Shown in pieces: positions 1 to 7,712 of a stretch of 19,865 nt of DNA. Every line of letters starts with the position of its first letter. Position 1 is the stretch's first letter. The translations under genes and the position numbers were made by a program. The notes beneath the pieces are model-generated. The model saw only the letters and a list, made by a program, of their open reading frames with translations, did not search any database and was not told the DNA's origin. Where the stretch lies: NCBI GenBank assembly GCA_045661205.1, contig JAZRFE010000051.1:1-19865 (forward strand), read 5' to 3'. The DNA is from HGM04593 sp045661205 (GTDB taxonomy: Bacteria > Bacteroidota > Bacteroidia > Bacteroidales > Bacteroidaceae).

Positions 1-1
1 A

Positions 2-139
2 GTTGCAAACGACGCAGATGTTGCGATTTACAACTTCGCAGGTAAACTCGTTGCAACAGGCAAGGCCGGTGAGTATGCACTGCCCGCAGGCAACTACATT
101 GTAAAGGTTGGCAACAAGGCTGTGAAAGTAAGATTGTAA
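2..139 (+). CDS. C-terminal end of a secreted protein (type IX sorting-tail-like), partial at the window start
   Basis: An open frame enters from the left edge and ends with TAA at 137-139, giving the last 45 residues of a protein whose start lies outside the window. The tail has the pattern VAIYNFAGKLV...GEYALPAGNYIVKVGNKAVKV, short beta strands with a Gly-Lys turn and a basic end. This resembles the C-terminal sorting domain (Por secretion tail, type A) that sends Bacteroidetes proteins through the type IX system to the cell surface. The function of the main protein cannot be told. A strong terminator follows 16 nt after the stop. The reading frame is certain; the sorting-domain assignment is by motif resemblance only. 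Confidence 0.65.
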   Translation, partial: VANDADVAIYNFAGKLVATGKAGEYALPAGNYIVKVGNKAVKVRL

Positions 140-155
140 TAAACATATCTTATCA

Positions 156-197
156 CAATAAAAAAATCTCGGAGCATGCTCCGAGATTTTTTTATTG
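156..197. terminator. Bidirectional rho-independent terminator between convergent genes
   Basis: Positions 156-176 and 177-197 are exact reverse complements, forming a perfect 42-bp palindrome. Its GC-rich core (CTCGGAGCATGCTCCGAG) is flanked by seven A on the left and seven T on the right, so either transcript ends in a hairpin plus U-tract. It lies between the stop of the plus-strand gene (139) and the stop of the minus-strand lipoprotein gene (221), where a shared terminator is expected. Confidence 0.93.
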
Positions 198-220
198 TAT
201 ATAAGGTAAGAACTACCCGA

Positions 221-934
221 CTAATCGATAGAATCGTTCAAAGAATACTCAAACTGCACAATAGGAAGACGTTTATCGGCAAACCTGCCGTTACTGAAAA
301 TCAAAGTATCGACACGCATTTTTCCCGTCAAGTTTTCGGAATAGTCCACCTGCACGTGTGTGGTATGAGGTCTGATGCTTGCCCATCTGCCCGAAGCAAG
401 CTCAACATTATAGGTTGTAGGCTTTGTCAGCACCACTGTTGCGTTTCCCGCATCCTTATATAATATAAGTCTGTCTTTGGGATGCAAATAAAAGCTCGTT
501 ATATCGCCATAAAAAGGCGACTGGCTCTTCAAAACCACCTCACCCGTAACATTATCCACCGCGTCTACAAACAAGCGTGTAAACGTGGCACCGTCAAACA
601 TTCGACTACCCATCACCAACCCCTCTCCCTGGCCAACCACAGCGCTTAAATTACCCCTCCAGTCGGACAAAGGGATAGATGTGACGTAAGAAAGCCCGTC
701 ACACCTCTTAGAAGAGGTAAAATAGATATTTTCACCATGCAGACAACCGTTACCATTGAGAGATAGGCCATTGCCTGTATCGTCAATGAATACCGGAGAA
801 CCGTCACGCGACAAGTAGGAGACCTCGGCGCCGTCAGGGTCGTCGGGAATATCAGGAATTTTGGAATTACCATCGTTGCTGCACGCAACAAACGCCAACA
901 TGGAAAAAGCAAGGAAAAGCCTGTGAAACCTCAT
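221..934 (-). CDS. Putative lipoprotein of unknown function
   Basis: This encodes 237 residues with a lipoprotein signal: MRFHRLFLAFSMLAFVAC, with basic residues, a hydrophobic stretch and a candidate lipidated Cys18, followed by SNDG. It is therefore probably anchored in the outer membrane or periplasmic face. A Pro/Asp linker (about residues 22-35) precedes a predicted all-beta domain of about 200 residues with no catalytic motif that I recognise. It faintly resembles small Bacteroidales lipoprotein families of unknown function (DUF5036-like), but I cannot confirm this. An in-frame ATG exists at 988, but it would translate through the hppA terminator hairpin and place 18 extra residues before the signal peptide, so ATG 934 is preferred. 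It lies directly downstream of hppA with no clear promoter of its own. Confidence 0.75.
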   Translation of the reverse strand: MRFHRLFLAFSMLAFVACSNDGNSKIPDIPDDPDGAEVSYLSRDGSPVFIDDTGNGLSLNGNGCLHGENIYFTSSKRCDGLSYVTSIPLSDWRGNLSAVVGQGEGLVMGSRMFDGATFTRLFVDAVDNVTGEVVLKSQSPFYGDITSFYLHPKDRLILYKDAGNATVVLTKPTTYNVELASGRWASIRPHTTHVQVDYSENLTGKMRVDTLIFSNGRFADKRLPIVQFEYSLNDSID

Positions 935-940
935 ATTTTC

Positions 941-982
941 AGATAAAAAAAGAAAGTTGTTGCGCCATAGCGCAACAACTTT
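941..982 (-). terminator. Rho-independent terminator of hppA
   Basis: A perfect 12-bp inverted repeat (AAAGTTGTTGCG at 953-964, CGCAACAACTTT at 971-982) surrounds a 6-nt loop. Read on the minus strand, the hairpin is followed by CTTTTTTT (to about 945), the arrangement of an intrinsic terminator. It begins 17 nt after the hppA stop codon and ends just before the ATG of the lipoprotein gene at 934. Confidence 0.88.
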
Positions 983-999
983 CACCATATAACAATTAA

Positions 1000-3189
1000 T
1001 TAGAATACACTGTAAGCAAGTGTCAAACCTGCCATCACGATAGAAACCATGCTCATGAGCTTGATAAGGATATTCAAGCTGGGGCCCGATGTATCCTTAC
1101 AGGGGTCACCAACAGTGTCACCCACGACGGTAGCCTTGTGAACATCACTACCCTTACCACCGAAGTTACCCTCCTCGACAAACTTCTTGGCATTGTCCCA
1201 AGCACCGCCTGCGTTAGCAAGGAACACAGCAAGCATGAAACCAGCCGAAAGGCTACCGATGAGCAAACCTACAACACCGGCAACGCCAAGCAGCAAGCCC
1301 ACAGCTACGGGAACGATGATTGCAAGCAGAGAGGGGAAAATCATCTCTTGCTGAGCACCACGTGTAGAAATCTCAACGCAACGAGAATAGTCAGGCTCGG
1401 CCTTGCCTTCGAGAATACCCTTAATCTCGGTAAACTGACGACGAACCTCGGTAACCATTTTCTGAGCCGCACGACCCACTGCGTTCATTGTCAAGCCGCA
1501 GAAAAGGAAAGCCATCATAGCACCGACAAATATACCGCAAAGAACAGTGGGGTTCATCAATGTAATATTAAAGTGCTGCATGAAGTCAAAAATATTTGCA
1601 TCCATCAAGGCCTTGCCATTAACAGTAGCGTCAGCAGGCATTGCAATACGAATCTCCTCAATGTACGAAGCAAGCAATGCAAGAGCTGTCAAAGCAGCAG
1701 AACCGATAGCAAAACCCTTACCTGTTGCTGCTGTTGTGTTTCCAAGAGAGTCGAGAGCATCGGTACGACGGCGCACCTCGGGCTCAAGACCACTCATTTC
1801 GGCGTTACCACCGGCATTATCGGCAATGGGACCGTAAGCATCAGTCGCAAGTGTTATACCCAATGTAGATAACATACCCACCGAAGCAAGAGCGATACCA
1901 TAAAGACCGATTGTAATATTCTGAGCATCCATAGAGAAGCCTGTTGCAAGCAGATAAGAGAGCATTATACCCACAACCACAGCAACAACGGGAATTGCAG
2001 TTGAGAGCATACCCAAGCCCATACCCGAAATGATAACCGTTGCCGGGCCTGTAACACCCGACTCCGAAACCTTCTGTGTGGGTTTATACGACTGAGAAGT
2101 ATAATACTCGGTAGCCTGACCAATGACAATACCTACCAACAGACCTACAACAACAGCGAATGAGAGACCCACCCAATTCTCGATACCAAGCGCATAGAGA
2201 ATACCGAAAGTAGCCGCTACGATAAGAAGCGACGAAAGGTTGGTACCACGCGACAAAGCGGCAAGAAGTTTCTTGATGGTAGCATCCTCGCTTGTACGTA
2301 CCGAGAAGATACCGATGATTGACAACACGATACCCACAGCAGCGATGAGCATGGGAGCAAACACAGCCTTAGTCTGCATGTCCACACCGGCACCCGCAAA
2401 AGCAGCGGCACCGAGAGCAGCAGTAGAAAGGATTGAACCACAATAGCTCTCGTAGAGGTCGGCACCCATACCTGCAACGTCACCCACGTTATCACCCACG
2501 TTGTCGGCGATAGTAGCGGGGTTGCGGGGGTCATCCTCGGGAATATTGTACTCTGTTTTACCTACAAGGTCGGCACCAACGTCGGCAGCCTTGGTGTAGA
2601 TACCACCACCCACACGCGCAAAGAGAGCCTGAGTAGAAGCACCCATTCCAAAGGTAAGCATCGTAGTGGTGATGAAGCAGAGCTTCAAAGAGGCATTTGC
2701 AGCATCAGCAGGCACAAAAGCATCAAGGATAATATACCATATAGAAATATCGAGCAATCCAAGACCTACAACCACAAGACCCATAACCGCGCCGCTGCGG
2801 AAAGCCATACGCAGACCGCTATTCATGGAGTTACGAGCCGCATTTGCTGTACGTGCCGAAGCGTATGTGGCAGTCTTCATGCCAAAGAATCCCGACAATC
2901 CGCTGAAAAAACCTCCCGTCAAGAAAGCGAAAGGCACCCACTCATTCTGAACCTTCAGAACATAAGCCATAATCGCGAAGATGGCAGCCAAGCAGAGAAA
3001 CACAACGATAACTACCTTGTACTGCTGCTTCAGATAAGCCATTGCACCCTGACGTACCGCCTTGGCAATGTACGCCATACGTTCCGTACCCTCACTCTCA
3101 GCTTTCATCTGCTTGTAGAAATATGCGGCAAAAACCAATGCCAGCACCGAGGCCGCCGGAACGAACCAGAATAATACGTTATAATCCAT
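1000..3189 (-). CDS. hppA: Membrane-bound ion-translocating pyrophosphatase (Na+-type, K+-dependent, possibly Na+/H+ dual)
   Basis: This 729-residue protein, rich in membrane helices, hydrolyses cytosolic pyrophosphate and uses the energy to pump cations out across the inner membrane. Family signatures seen are DDPRNPATIADNVGDNVGD (219-237), which binds Mg-PPi, and the C-terminal GDTVGDPCKDTSGPSLNILIKL. Ala487 and Gly490 in GNTTAATG are the pair typical of K+-dependent enzymes; K+-independent ones carry Lys at the first position. Glu247 in ADLYESY matches the glutamate of sodium-pumping members. Thr91, Phe95, Asp147 and Met177 match, with a one-residue offset, the four residues I recall as marking Na+,H+ dual pumps (Bacteroides vulgatus numbering 90, 94, 146, 176). 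Length is normal. A promoter lies about 95 nt upstream and a terminator follows the stop, so it can be a single-gene unit. The family is certain; ion choice is inferred. Confidence 0.97.
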   Translation of the reverse strand: MDYNVLFWFVPAASVLALVFAAYFYKQMKAESEGTERMAYIAKAVRQGAMAYLKQQYKVVIVVFLCLAAIFAIMAYVLKVQNEWVPFAFLTGGFFSGLSGFFGMKTATYASARTANAARNSMNSGLRMAFRSGAVMGLVVVGLGLLDISIWYIILDAFVPADAANASLKLCFITTTMLTFGMGASTQALFARVGGGIYTKAADVGADLVGKTEYNIPEDDPRNPATIADNVGDNVGDVAGMGADLYESYCGSILSTAALGAAAFAGAGVDMQTKAVFAPMLIAAVGIVLSIIGIFSVRTSEDATIKKLLAALSRGTNLSSLLIVAATFGILYALGIENWVGLSFAVVVGLLVGIVIGQATEYYTSQSYKPTQKVSESGVTGPATVIISGMGLGMLSTAIPVVAVVVGIMLSYLLATGFSMDAQNITIGLYGIALASVGMLSTLGITLATDAYGPIADNAGGNAEMSGLEPEVRRRTDALDSLGNTTAATGKGFAIGSAALTALALLASYIEEIRIAMPADATVNGKALMDANIFDFMQHFNITLMNPTVLCGIFVGAMMAFLFCGLTMNAVGRAAQKMVTEVRRQFTEIKGILEGKAEPDYSRCVEISTRGAQQEMIFPSLLAIIVPVAVGLLLGVAGVVGLLIGSLSAGFMLAVFLANAGGAWDNAKKFVEEGNFGGKGSDVHKATVVGDTVGDPCKDTSGPSLNILIKLMSMVSIVMAGLTLAYSVF

Positions 3190-3285
3190 AAATTTTAATT
3201 ATAAAATGTTAATATTTAATTAATTAATTCATTCTATAACAACTACGCGGAACCATATTTGCACACACACTGCTCCGTTGATTAG

Positions 3286-3316
3286 CAAATTTATGAAAAC
3301 GATTTAAAAAAACAAA
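3286..3316 (-). promoter_or_regulatory. Bacteroidetes-type sigma-A promoter for hppA
   Basis: On the minus strand a -33 element TTTG (3313-3316) is followed after exactly 19 nt by the -7 element TAAATTTG (3286-3293), matching the TTTG / TAnnTTTG consensus of the primary sigma factor in Bacteroides. The predicted start is near 3280, leaving a leader of roughly 90 nt before the ATG at 3189. It is the best promoter match I found in the window. Confidence 0.72.
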
Positions 3317-3364
3317 GAATTTTGTTAGAAGTTGTTCAATAAAAGCAATTTTCGTTAATACACG

Positions 3365-5191
3365 CTACTCGCTCACAACCTTCATGATACAATTTTTGCA
3401 GTCGAACGAAAGTTTGAAACGTCTGCCATCGCCTGCCACAAGGAAAAACGGCTCTTTATAAGGATGTTTGTCGCCACTTTTACTGCACCACCCCAAACTG
3501 TATTTAATACAATGCTTACAGTACATCACCGGCACACTTGCAGGCGCATTCAATTCATAGGCGGGCAATACAAACTCCACTCCACACGAAGAATAAAAAT
3601 CTCGCGCAAGATAATTTGCCACATTAGCCGTATAGTCCAAAGATTTTTCTGCAAGCAGCAAACCCGCCTCGGCAGACTTGCGCTGTTCACGCACATATCC
3701 CTGATTATGAGCCTCCAGCAGTTTTTCGCACGCCCTGCGACGCATATCAGCCACAAGCGACGAAGGGATAAAATAATCACTCTCAAAAGCCACCTTCGCC
3801 TCTTTTAGCTCAAAAGGAGTGTTTCCCCACTTCGACAACTGAGCAAGCAGATTAGCTCTTTGTGGAGTGCGTGCAAGAGCCTTCTCACTCACAGCCTCCA
3901 CTGTTGCCGAGAAACCACTCTCGTCGGTAGCTGTCAGCGAAAAACCACTCTCGGTAACATCAAAAAGCACATTGAGACGCAACCTGCGGGGCACAGACGA
4001 GCGAGAGACCTCATTCTCGAAAGCCACACTTAAATTTCGATAAAGCTGAGCACCCTGATGTACCTCGGGCATTGTCAGAGGGAATAGCCTGTCGCCCTCG
4101 ACCCTGTTCACCCTGAAGCCCTGCAACTTTCCGTTGCTATCGATGAAACAGGCACCGTCGCCATTGGCAAAAGAGCGACCATCAGACACAAGAATATAGT
4201 TACGGAAAACCTTCGTAACCACCCCCATCTTCTCTCCCAACGACTTTGGAGTATCGAAAGAGGTAATATCCTCGCCTCGGCCATCGAGAAAATAGTGTGT
4301 AAAGCCACGACTGAAACTCTTTTCGGGTGCAGGAGTAAACTGCGGACGCGTAACACCGTAAGAGGAGCGTACAAACTCCTTGCGACGAGAGAAAATCTCG
4401 TCGAGACGTTCACGATAGTAGGCCGTAACATTCTTCACATAGGAATTTTCCTTCAATCGGCCCTCTATTTTAAACGACACAACGCCGGCGTCGAGCATAC
4501 GCTCCAACGAATCGCTGCGGTTCATATCCTTGAGCGACAAAAGATGCTTATCCTTTACAACCACGCTGCAATCGGCATCTACAAGATTGAAAGAGAGGCG
4601 GCAGAACTGCGCACAGGCACCACGATTGGCACTGCGTTCGAAACAGTGCTGCGAAGCATAGCATCGGCCACTATAACTGACACACAACGCACCATGCACA
4701 AAAGCCTCGAGACGCGCACCGGGGACAGCCTTGTGTATATCCTCAATCTCGCGCAACGAAAGTTCGCGGGCAAGAACCACCTGTTCAAACCCTGCACGAT
4801 AGAGAAAATCGACCTTTTCGGCACTTCTGTTATCCATTTGAGTGCTTGCATGCAGTGCAATGGGAGGAATGTTCATGCGCGTAATACCCATATCCTGAAC
4901 AATAAGAGCATCCACACCAGCATCGTACAACTGTTTGATGAGTGCCTCAACATCGGCAAGCTCATCATTATACAGAATAGTGTTCAGCGTCACATATATC
5001 TTGACACCGAAAATATGGGCATACTCCACCAGACGGGCAATATCCTCGACGGAATTTCCTGCAGCTTGACGTGCGCCAAAACGCGGAGCACCGATATACA
5101 CAGCATCGGCACCATGATTGATGGCATCTATTGCCGTCTCGTAATTGCGTGCCGGAGCAAGCAGTTCTATTTTTGTGGGAGTGTTACGCAT
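3365..5191 (-). CDS. Peptidase U32 family protein, RlhA/TrhP-like (probable RNA hydroxylase)
   Basis: This encodes 608 residues from ATG 5191. An ATG 33 nt further up is possible, but conserved family sequence (KIELLAPARNYE) begins right after the start chosen. The N-terminal part is a U32 domain beginning ELLAPA, with ADAVYIGAPRFGAR and, at about 160-199, EAFVHGALCVSYSGRCYAS then NRGACAQFCR. The four cysteines C170, C177, C193 and C197 correspond to those that bind an Fe-S cluster in relatives such as TrhP, RlhA and UbiU/V. Those relatives act in prephenate-linked hydroxylation of tRNA or 23S rRNA rather than proteolysis. The extended C-terminal half, and the total length, fit the longer RlhA type better than TrhP. 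The last 50 residues add C559, C562, C570, C598 and C601, a possible metal site. It is divergent from the hydrolase operon and 175 nt upstream of hppA. The family is certain, the substrate is not. Confidence 0.88.
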   Translation of the reverse strand: MRNTPTKIELLAPARNYETAIDAINHGADAVYIGAPRFGARQAAGNSVEDIARLVEYAHIFGVKIYVTLNTILYNDELADVEALIKQLYDAGVDALIVQDMGITRMNIPPIALHASTQMDNRSAEKVDFLYRAGFEQVVLARELSLREIEDIHKAVPGARLEAFVHGALCVSYSGRCYASQHCFERSANRGACAQFCRLSFNLVDADCSVVVKDKHLLSLKDMNRSDSLERMLDAGVVSFKIEGRLKENSYVKNVTAYYRERLDEIFSRRKEFVRSSYGVTRPQFTPAPEKSFSRGFTHYFLDGRGEDITSFDTPKSLGEKMGVVTKVFRNYILVSDGRSFANGDGACFIDSNGKLQGFRVNRVEGDRLFPLTMPEVHQGAQLYRNLSVAFENEVSRSSVPRRLRLNVLFDVTESGFSLTATDESGFSATVEAVSEKALARTPQRANLLAQLSKWGNTPFELKEAKVAFESDYFIPSSLVADMRRRACEKLLEAHNQGYVREQRKSAEAGLLLAEKSLDYTANVANYLARDFYSSCGVEFVLPAYELNAPASVPVMYCKHCIKYSLGWCSKSGDKHPYKEPFFLVAGDGRRFKLSFDCKNCIMKVVSE

Positions 5192-5192
5192 G

Positions 5193-5248
5193 ATTAAAAG
5201 ATATTTTCTGCGAAGATAACACAATTAAAAATATTTTCTGCCGAAATA
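5193..5248. repeat. Imperfect direct repeat in the leader of the U32 gene
   Basis: The segment ATTAAAAGATATTTTCTGC at 5193-5211 recurs at 5224-5241 with a single-base deletion. Similarity continues as CGAAGATA versus CCGAAATA to 5218 and 5248. The nearer copy directly abuts the U32 start codon. It may be a short tandem duplication or a pair of regulator sites. No good -33/-7 promoter match was found for the U32 gene; the nearest is TTTG at 5255-5258 with TATTTTTA at 5226-5233. Confidence 0.5.
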
Positions 5249-5334
5249 TGCAAACAAAAGCCACCACCCACCGACAAATAAAAATATACATATAAAATTA
5301 AAGAGGTTCAAAGGGAAATATCCGCCAATTACAT

Positions 5335-5357
5335 TATCTTTGCAACAATATTGCAAA
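5335..5357 (+). promoter_or_regulatory. -7 promoter element and overlapping dyad before the hydrolase operon
   Basis: TATCTTTG at 5335-5342 matches the Bacteroidetes -7 consensus TAnnTTTG, and the start codon at 5367 is 24 nt downstream. No convincing TTTG -33 box lies at the expected distance. A perfect dyad, TTTGCAA (5339-5345), CAATA, TTGCAAA (5351-5357), overlaps the -7 box and the predicted transcription start, where an operator could lie. The regulator is unknown. Confidence 0.45.
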
Positions 5358-5366
5358 TAGTAAAAA

Positions 5367-6125
5367 ATGATATATAAATACGACAATAAAGATGTATTTG
5401 TGGAGGTGACAGGCGACGGCGAACCCGTACTTCTGCTTCACGGCTGGGGATGCACACACGAAATATTCAAATCCCTTGCCCAAATACTCTCGCAACAATA
5501 CAAAGTATACTCTTTTGACTTTCCTGGCTTCGGAGCATCGCACGAACCGAGCGAAGTGTGGGGCGTTGAGGAATACACACAGCTGATAGAAACATTCATC
5601 ACCGACAACGGAATAAAAAAACCCGCACTTGTGGGTCATTCCTTCGGCGGAAGAGTGTCGTTGCTCTACTCCTCGCGCAACGAGACAGCACGCGTGGTGC
5701 TGGTAGATGCCGCAGGCATAAAGCCCAAACGCTCGTGGAAATACTACTACAAAGTGTACACCTACAAATGTGCAAAATGGCTGTGCAACACACTTCTTCC
5801 AAAAGCTAAAGCCGAAGAGGTGCTCAACAAGTATCGAAAAAGCGCAGGCTCGTCAGACTATAACAATGCCAGCCCCATGATGCGCCGCATACTTTCAAAA
5901 GTGGTAAACGAGGACCTGAAGCATGTGATGCCATTGATAAAAGCACCCACATTGCTCTTTTGGGGAAACCTCGACACCGCCACTCCCCTTGCCGACGCAA
6001 AATACATGGAAAAACACATAAAAGACGCAGGGCTTGTGGTAGCACATGGCACAGGACACTTCTCGTTCCTCGAAAACCCCGGACTGTTTGCCTCGGTAAT
6101 GAAAAGTTTCTTCAAAATTAAATAA
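5367..6125 (+). CDS. Alpha/beta-hydrolase fold enzyme
   Basis: This 252-residue cytosolic hydrolase has no signal peptide. The strand VLLLHGWGC (21-29) carries the HG oxyanion-hole motif. The nucleophile elbow is GHSFGG with Ser92, the acid is probably Asp203 in WGNLDTATP, and the base is His231 in GTGHFSFLENP, giving a complete Ser-Asp-His triad. A basic, aromatic-rich cap region (about 119-170, KPKRSWKYYYKVYTYK) probably shapes the substrate pocket. The substrate cannot be deduced; esterase, lipase or amidase activity are all possible. It is the first gene of a tight operon, 9 nt ahead of the Mur ligase, suggesting a role connected with cell-envelope precursors. The fold and triad are certain. 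Confidence 0.9.
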   Translation: MIYKYDNKDVFVEVTGDGEPVLLLHGWGCTHEIFKSLAQILSQQYKVYSFDFPGFGASHEPSEVWGVEEYTQLIETFITDNGIKKPALVGHSFGGRVSLLYSSRNETARVVLVDAAGIKPKRSWKYYYKVYTYKCAKWLCNTLLPKAKAEEVLNKYRKSAGSSDYNNASPMMRRILSKVVNEDLKHVMPLIKAPTLLFWGNLDTATPLADAKYMEKHIKDAGLVVAHGTGHFSFLENPGLFASVMKSFFKIK

Positions 6126-6134
6126 AAAGACACA

Positions 6135-7688
6135 ATGAATATACTGAATATAATCTCCATCATATTCACACTCTTTGTTGTAGCATGCACAGTAGTAACT
6201 ATGCGCTACGACATACAGATGTTTCAATTGAGTTCCTACCGTTACAGCCGCTATTTCCGCTGGTGGTGGCCCACAAACATATTCACCCACCGCAAATGGT
6301 ACCCGTTGGTAATAATGGCATGCCTACTCAACAAGTGGCTCGCCATAGCTGCGGCAGTGATATCAACAGCAAGCATATACAAAGAGCTGACCGAAAAATA
6401 CAAGACACCCATTGTCTTTACAATGAGAGTGAAAAGACTCTATGCAACAGCACTCACACTCGTGGCACTGATAATGACAGCTACGGCAGTGGCAAACACA
6501 GCGTACGTACCGTTGGCAACAGTGCTGACACTTCTGTTCTCAAACTTCGTAGTACTTGCTGCAAACATCATCAACACCCCCATTGAGAAGGCAATCACAC
6601 TCCACTACTACAACGACGCAAAAAAAATCATCACATCGCACAAGAACCTTACGATTATAGGCATCACCGGCAGTTTCGGAAAGACAAGCACCAAGAACTA
6701 TCTTGCACGCGTACTCTCCGAAAAATACAACGTGCTTGTAACCCCCGGTAACTTTAACACCCTTTTGGGTGTAGTACGCACCATACGCGAACAGTTACGT
6801 CCCTACCATCAGGTATTCATCGTGGAGATGGGAGCCAAGCAGCCCGGCGACATCAAGGAGATATGCGACCTTGTACACCCCCATATAGGCATACTAACAG
6901 CCGTAGGCGAAATGCACTTGGAGACATTCAAGAGCTTTGAAAATATCCAAAAGACAAAATTCGAGCTTATCGACTCGCTACCCGCCGACGGCCTTGCAGT
7001 GCTCAACCACGACTCACAAGGCATCAGCAACTATAAAGAACAAAAATCTACCTGCGAGACACTCACATACGGAGTGAACAACGACACCGCCGTACTCAAC
7101 GCACAGAACATCGTCTACGGCGCAAACGGAGTATCATTCACCCTCGCCGGCGAAGAGTACGAAAGCAAGCTCCTCGGTCGCGGCAACCTGCTCAACATAT
7201 TGGCAGCCATCGCTGTTGCCAATCGTATGCAAGTGCCCGTAAACAAGCAAAAAGCAGCAATATCGCGCTTGCAGCCCGTAGAGCATCGCCTGTCAATGCG
7301 TCGTGCGAATGGAATAACAGTACTCGACGATGCCTATAATTCAAACCCCTCGGGAGCAGCAATGGCAATAGAGGTGCTGAAGAACTTCAACGTGGGCGAA
7401 GGAAACAAACGCATAATAATAACACCGGGATTCGTGGAAATGGGACAAAAGCAGTTCGACGCAAACAAGACTCTCGGCATGCAGATAGCAGAGGGTTGCG
7501 ACTATGCAATCATCGTAAACGAGACCAACCGCGAAGCAATAAAAAGCGGCATCGAGGAAAAGAAATTCGACAACAATAAAACATATTTTGCAGCAAATCT
7601 CAACGATGCACACGCCCACCTTGCAACAATATTGAAGGCAGGAGATGTGGTGCTCTACGAGAATGACCTGCCCGACAATTTCAAATAA
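6135..7688 (+). CDS. Membrane-anchored MurF-like Mur ligase
   Basis: This 517-residue ATP-dependent amide ligase of the Mur family is closest in motifs to MurF, which adds D-Ala-D-Ala to the UDP-MurNAc-tripeptide. Four likely membrane helices (about 2-23, 57-80, 102-122, 125-147) occupy the place of the normal soluble UDP-binding N-domain. The Mur core follows: P-loop GITGSFGKTST (176-186), EMGAKQPGDI (231-240), the KTKFELI region (273-279), GNLLNILAAIA (350-360), VEHRLSMR (382-389) and DDAYNSNPSG (398-407). The protein stops at GDVVLYENDLPDNFK, where many MurF proteins continue to a KGSR-like motif. The D-Ala-D-Ala-type ligase starts 24 nt downstream, which supports a dipeptide-adding role. 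It is probably a second Mur ligase in addition to a standard MurF elsewhere. The family is sure; the exact substrate is inferred. Confidence 0.88.
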   Translation: MNILNIISIIFTLFVVACTVVTMRYDIQMFQLSSYRYSRYFRWWWPTNIFTHRKWYPLVIMACLLNKWLAIAAAVISTASIYKELTEKYKTPIVFTMRVKRLYATALTLVALIMTATAVANTAYVPLATVLTLLFSNFVVLAANIINTPIEKAITLHYYNDAKKIITSHKNLTIIGITGSFGKTSTKNYLARVLSEKYNVLVTPGNFNTLLGVVRTIREQLRPYHQVFIVEMGAKQPGDIKEICDLVHPHIGILTAVGEMHLETFKSFENIQKTKFELIDSLPADGLAVLNHDSQGISNYKEQKSTCETLTYGVNNDTAVLNAQNIVYGANGVSFTLAGEEYESKLLGRGNLLNILAAIAVANRMQVPVNKQKAAISRLQPVEHRLSMRRANGITVLDDAYNSNPSGAAMAIEVLKNFNVGEGNKRIIITPGFVEMGQKQFDANKTLGMQIAEGCDYAIIVNETNREAIKSGIEEKKFDNNKTYFAANLNDAHAHLATILKAGDVVLYENDLPDNFK

Positions 7689-7712
7689 AAAACAGATAAA
7701 AAATAAAATACA

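Noticed and set aside
935..988. Upstream ATG start (988) for the lipoprotein
   Set aside because: It would encode the hppA terminator hairpin and put 18 residues before a clean lipoprotein signal sequence, so ATG 934 is favoured.
1138..1872. Plus-strand open frame of 244 codons inside hppA
   Set aside because: hppA is intact and conserved on the other strand, and the antisense translation has no plausible domain.
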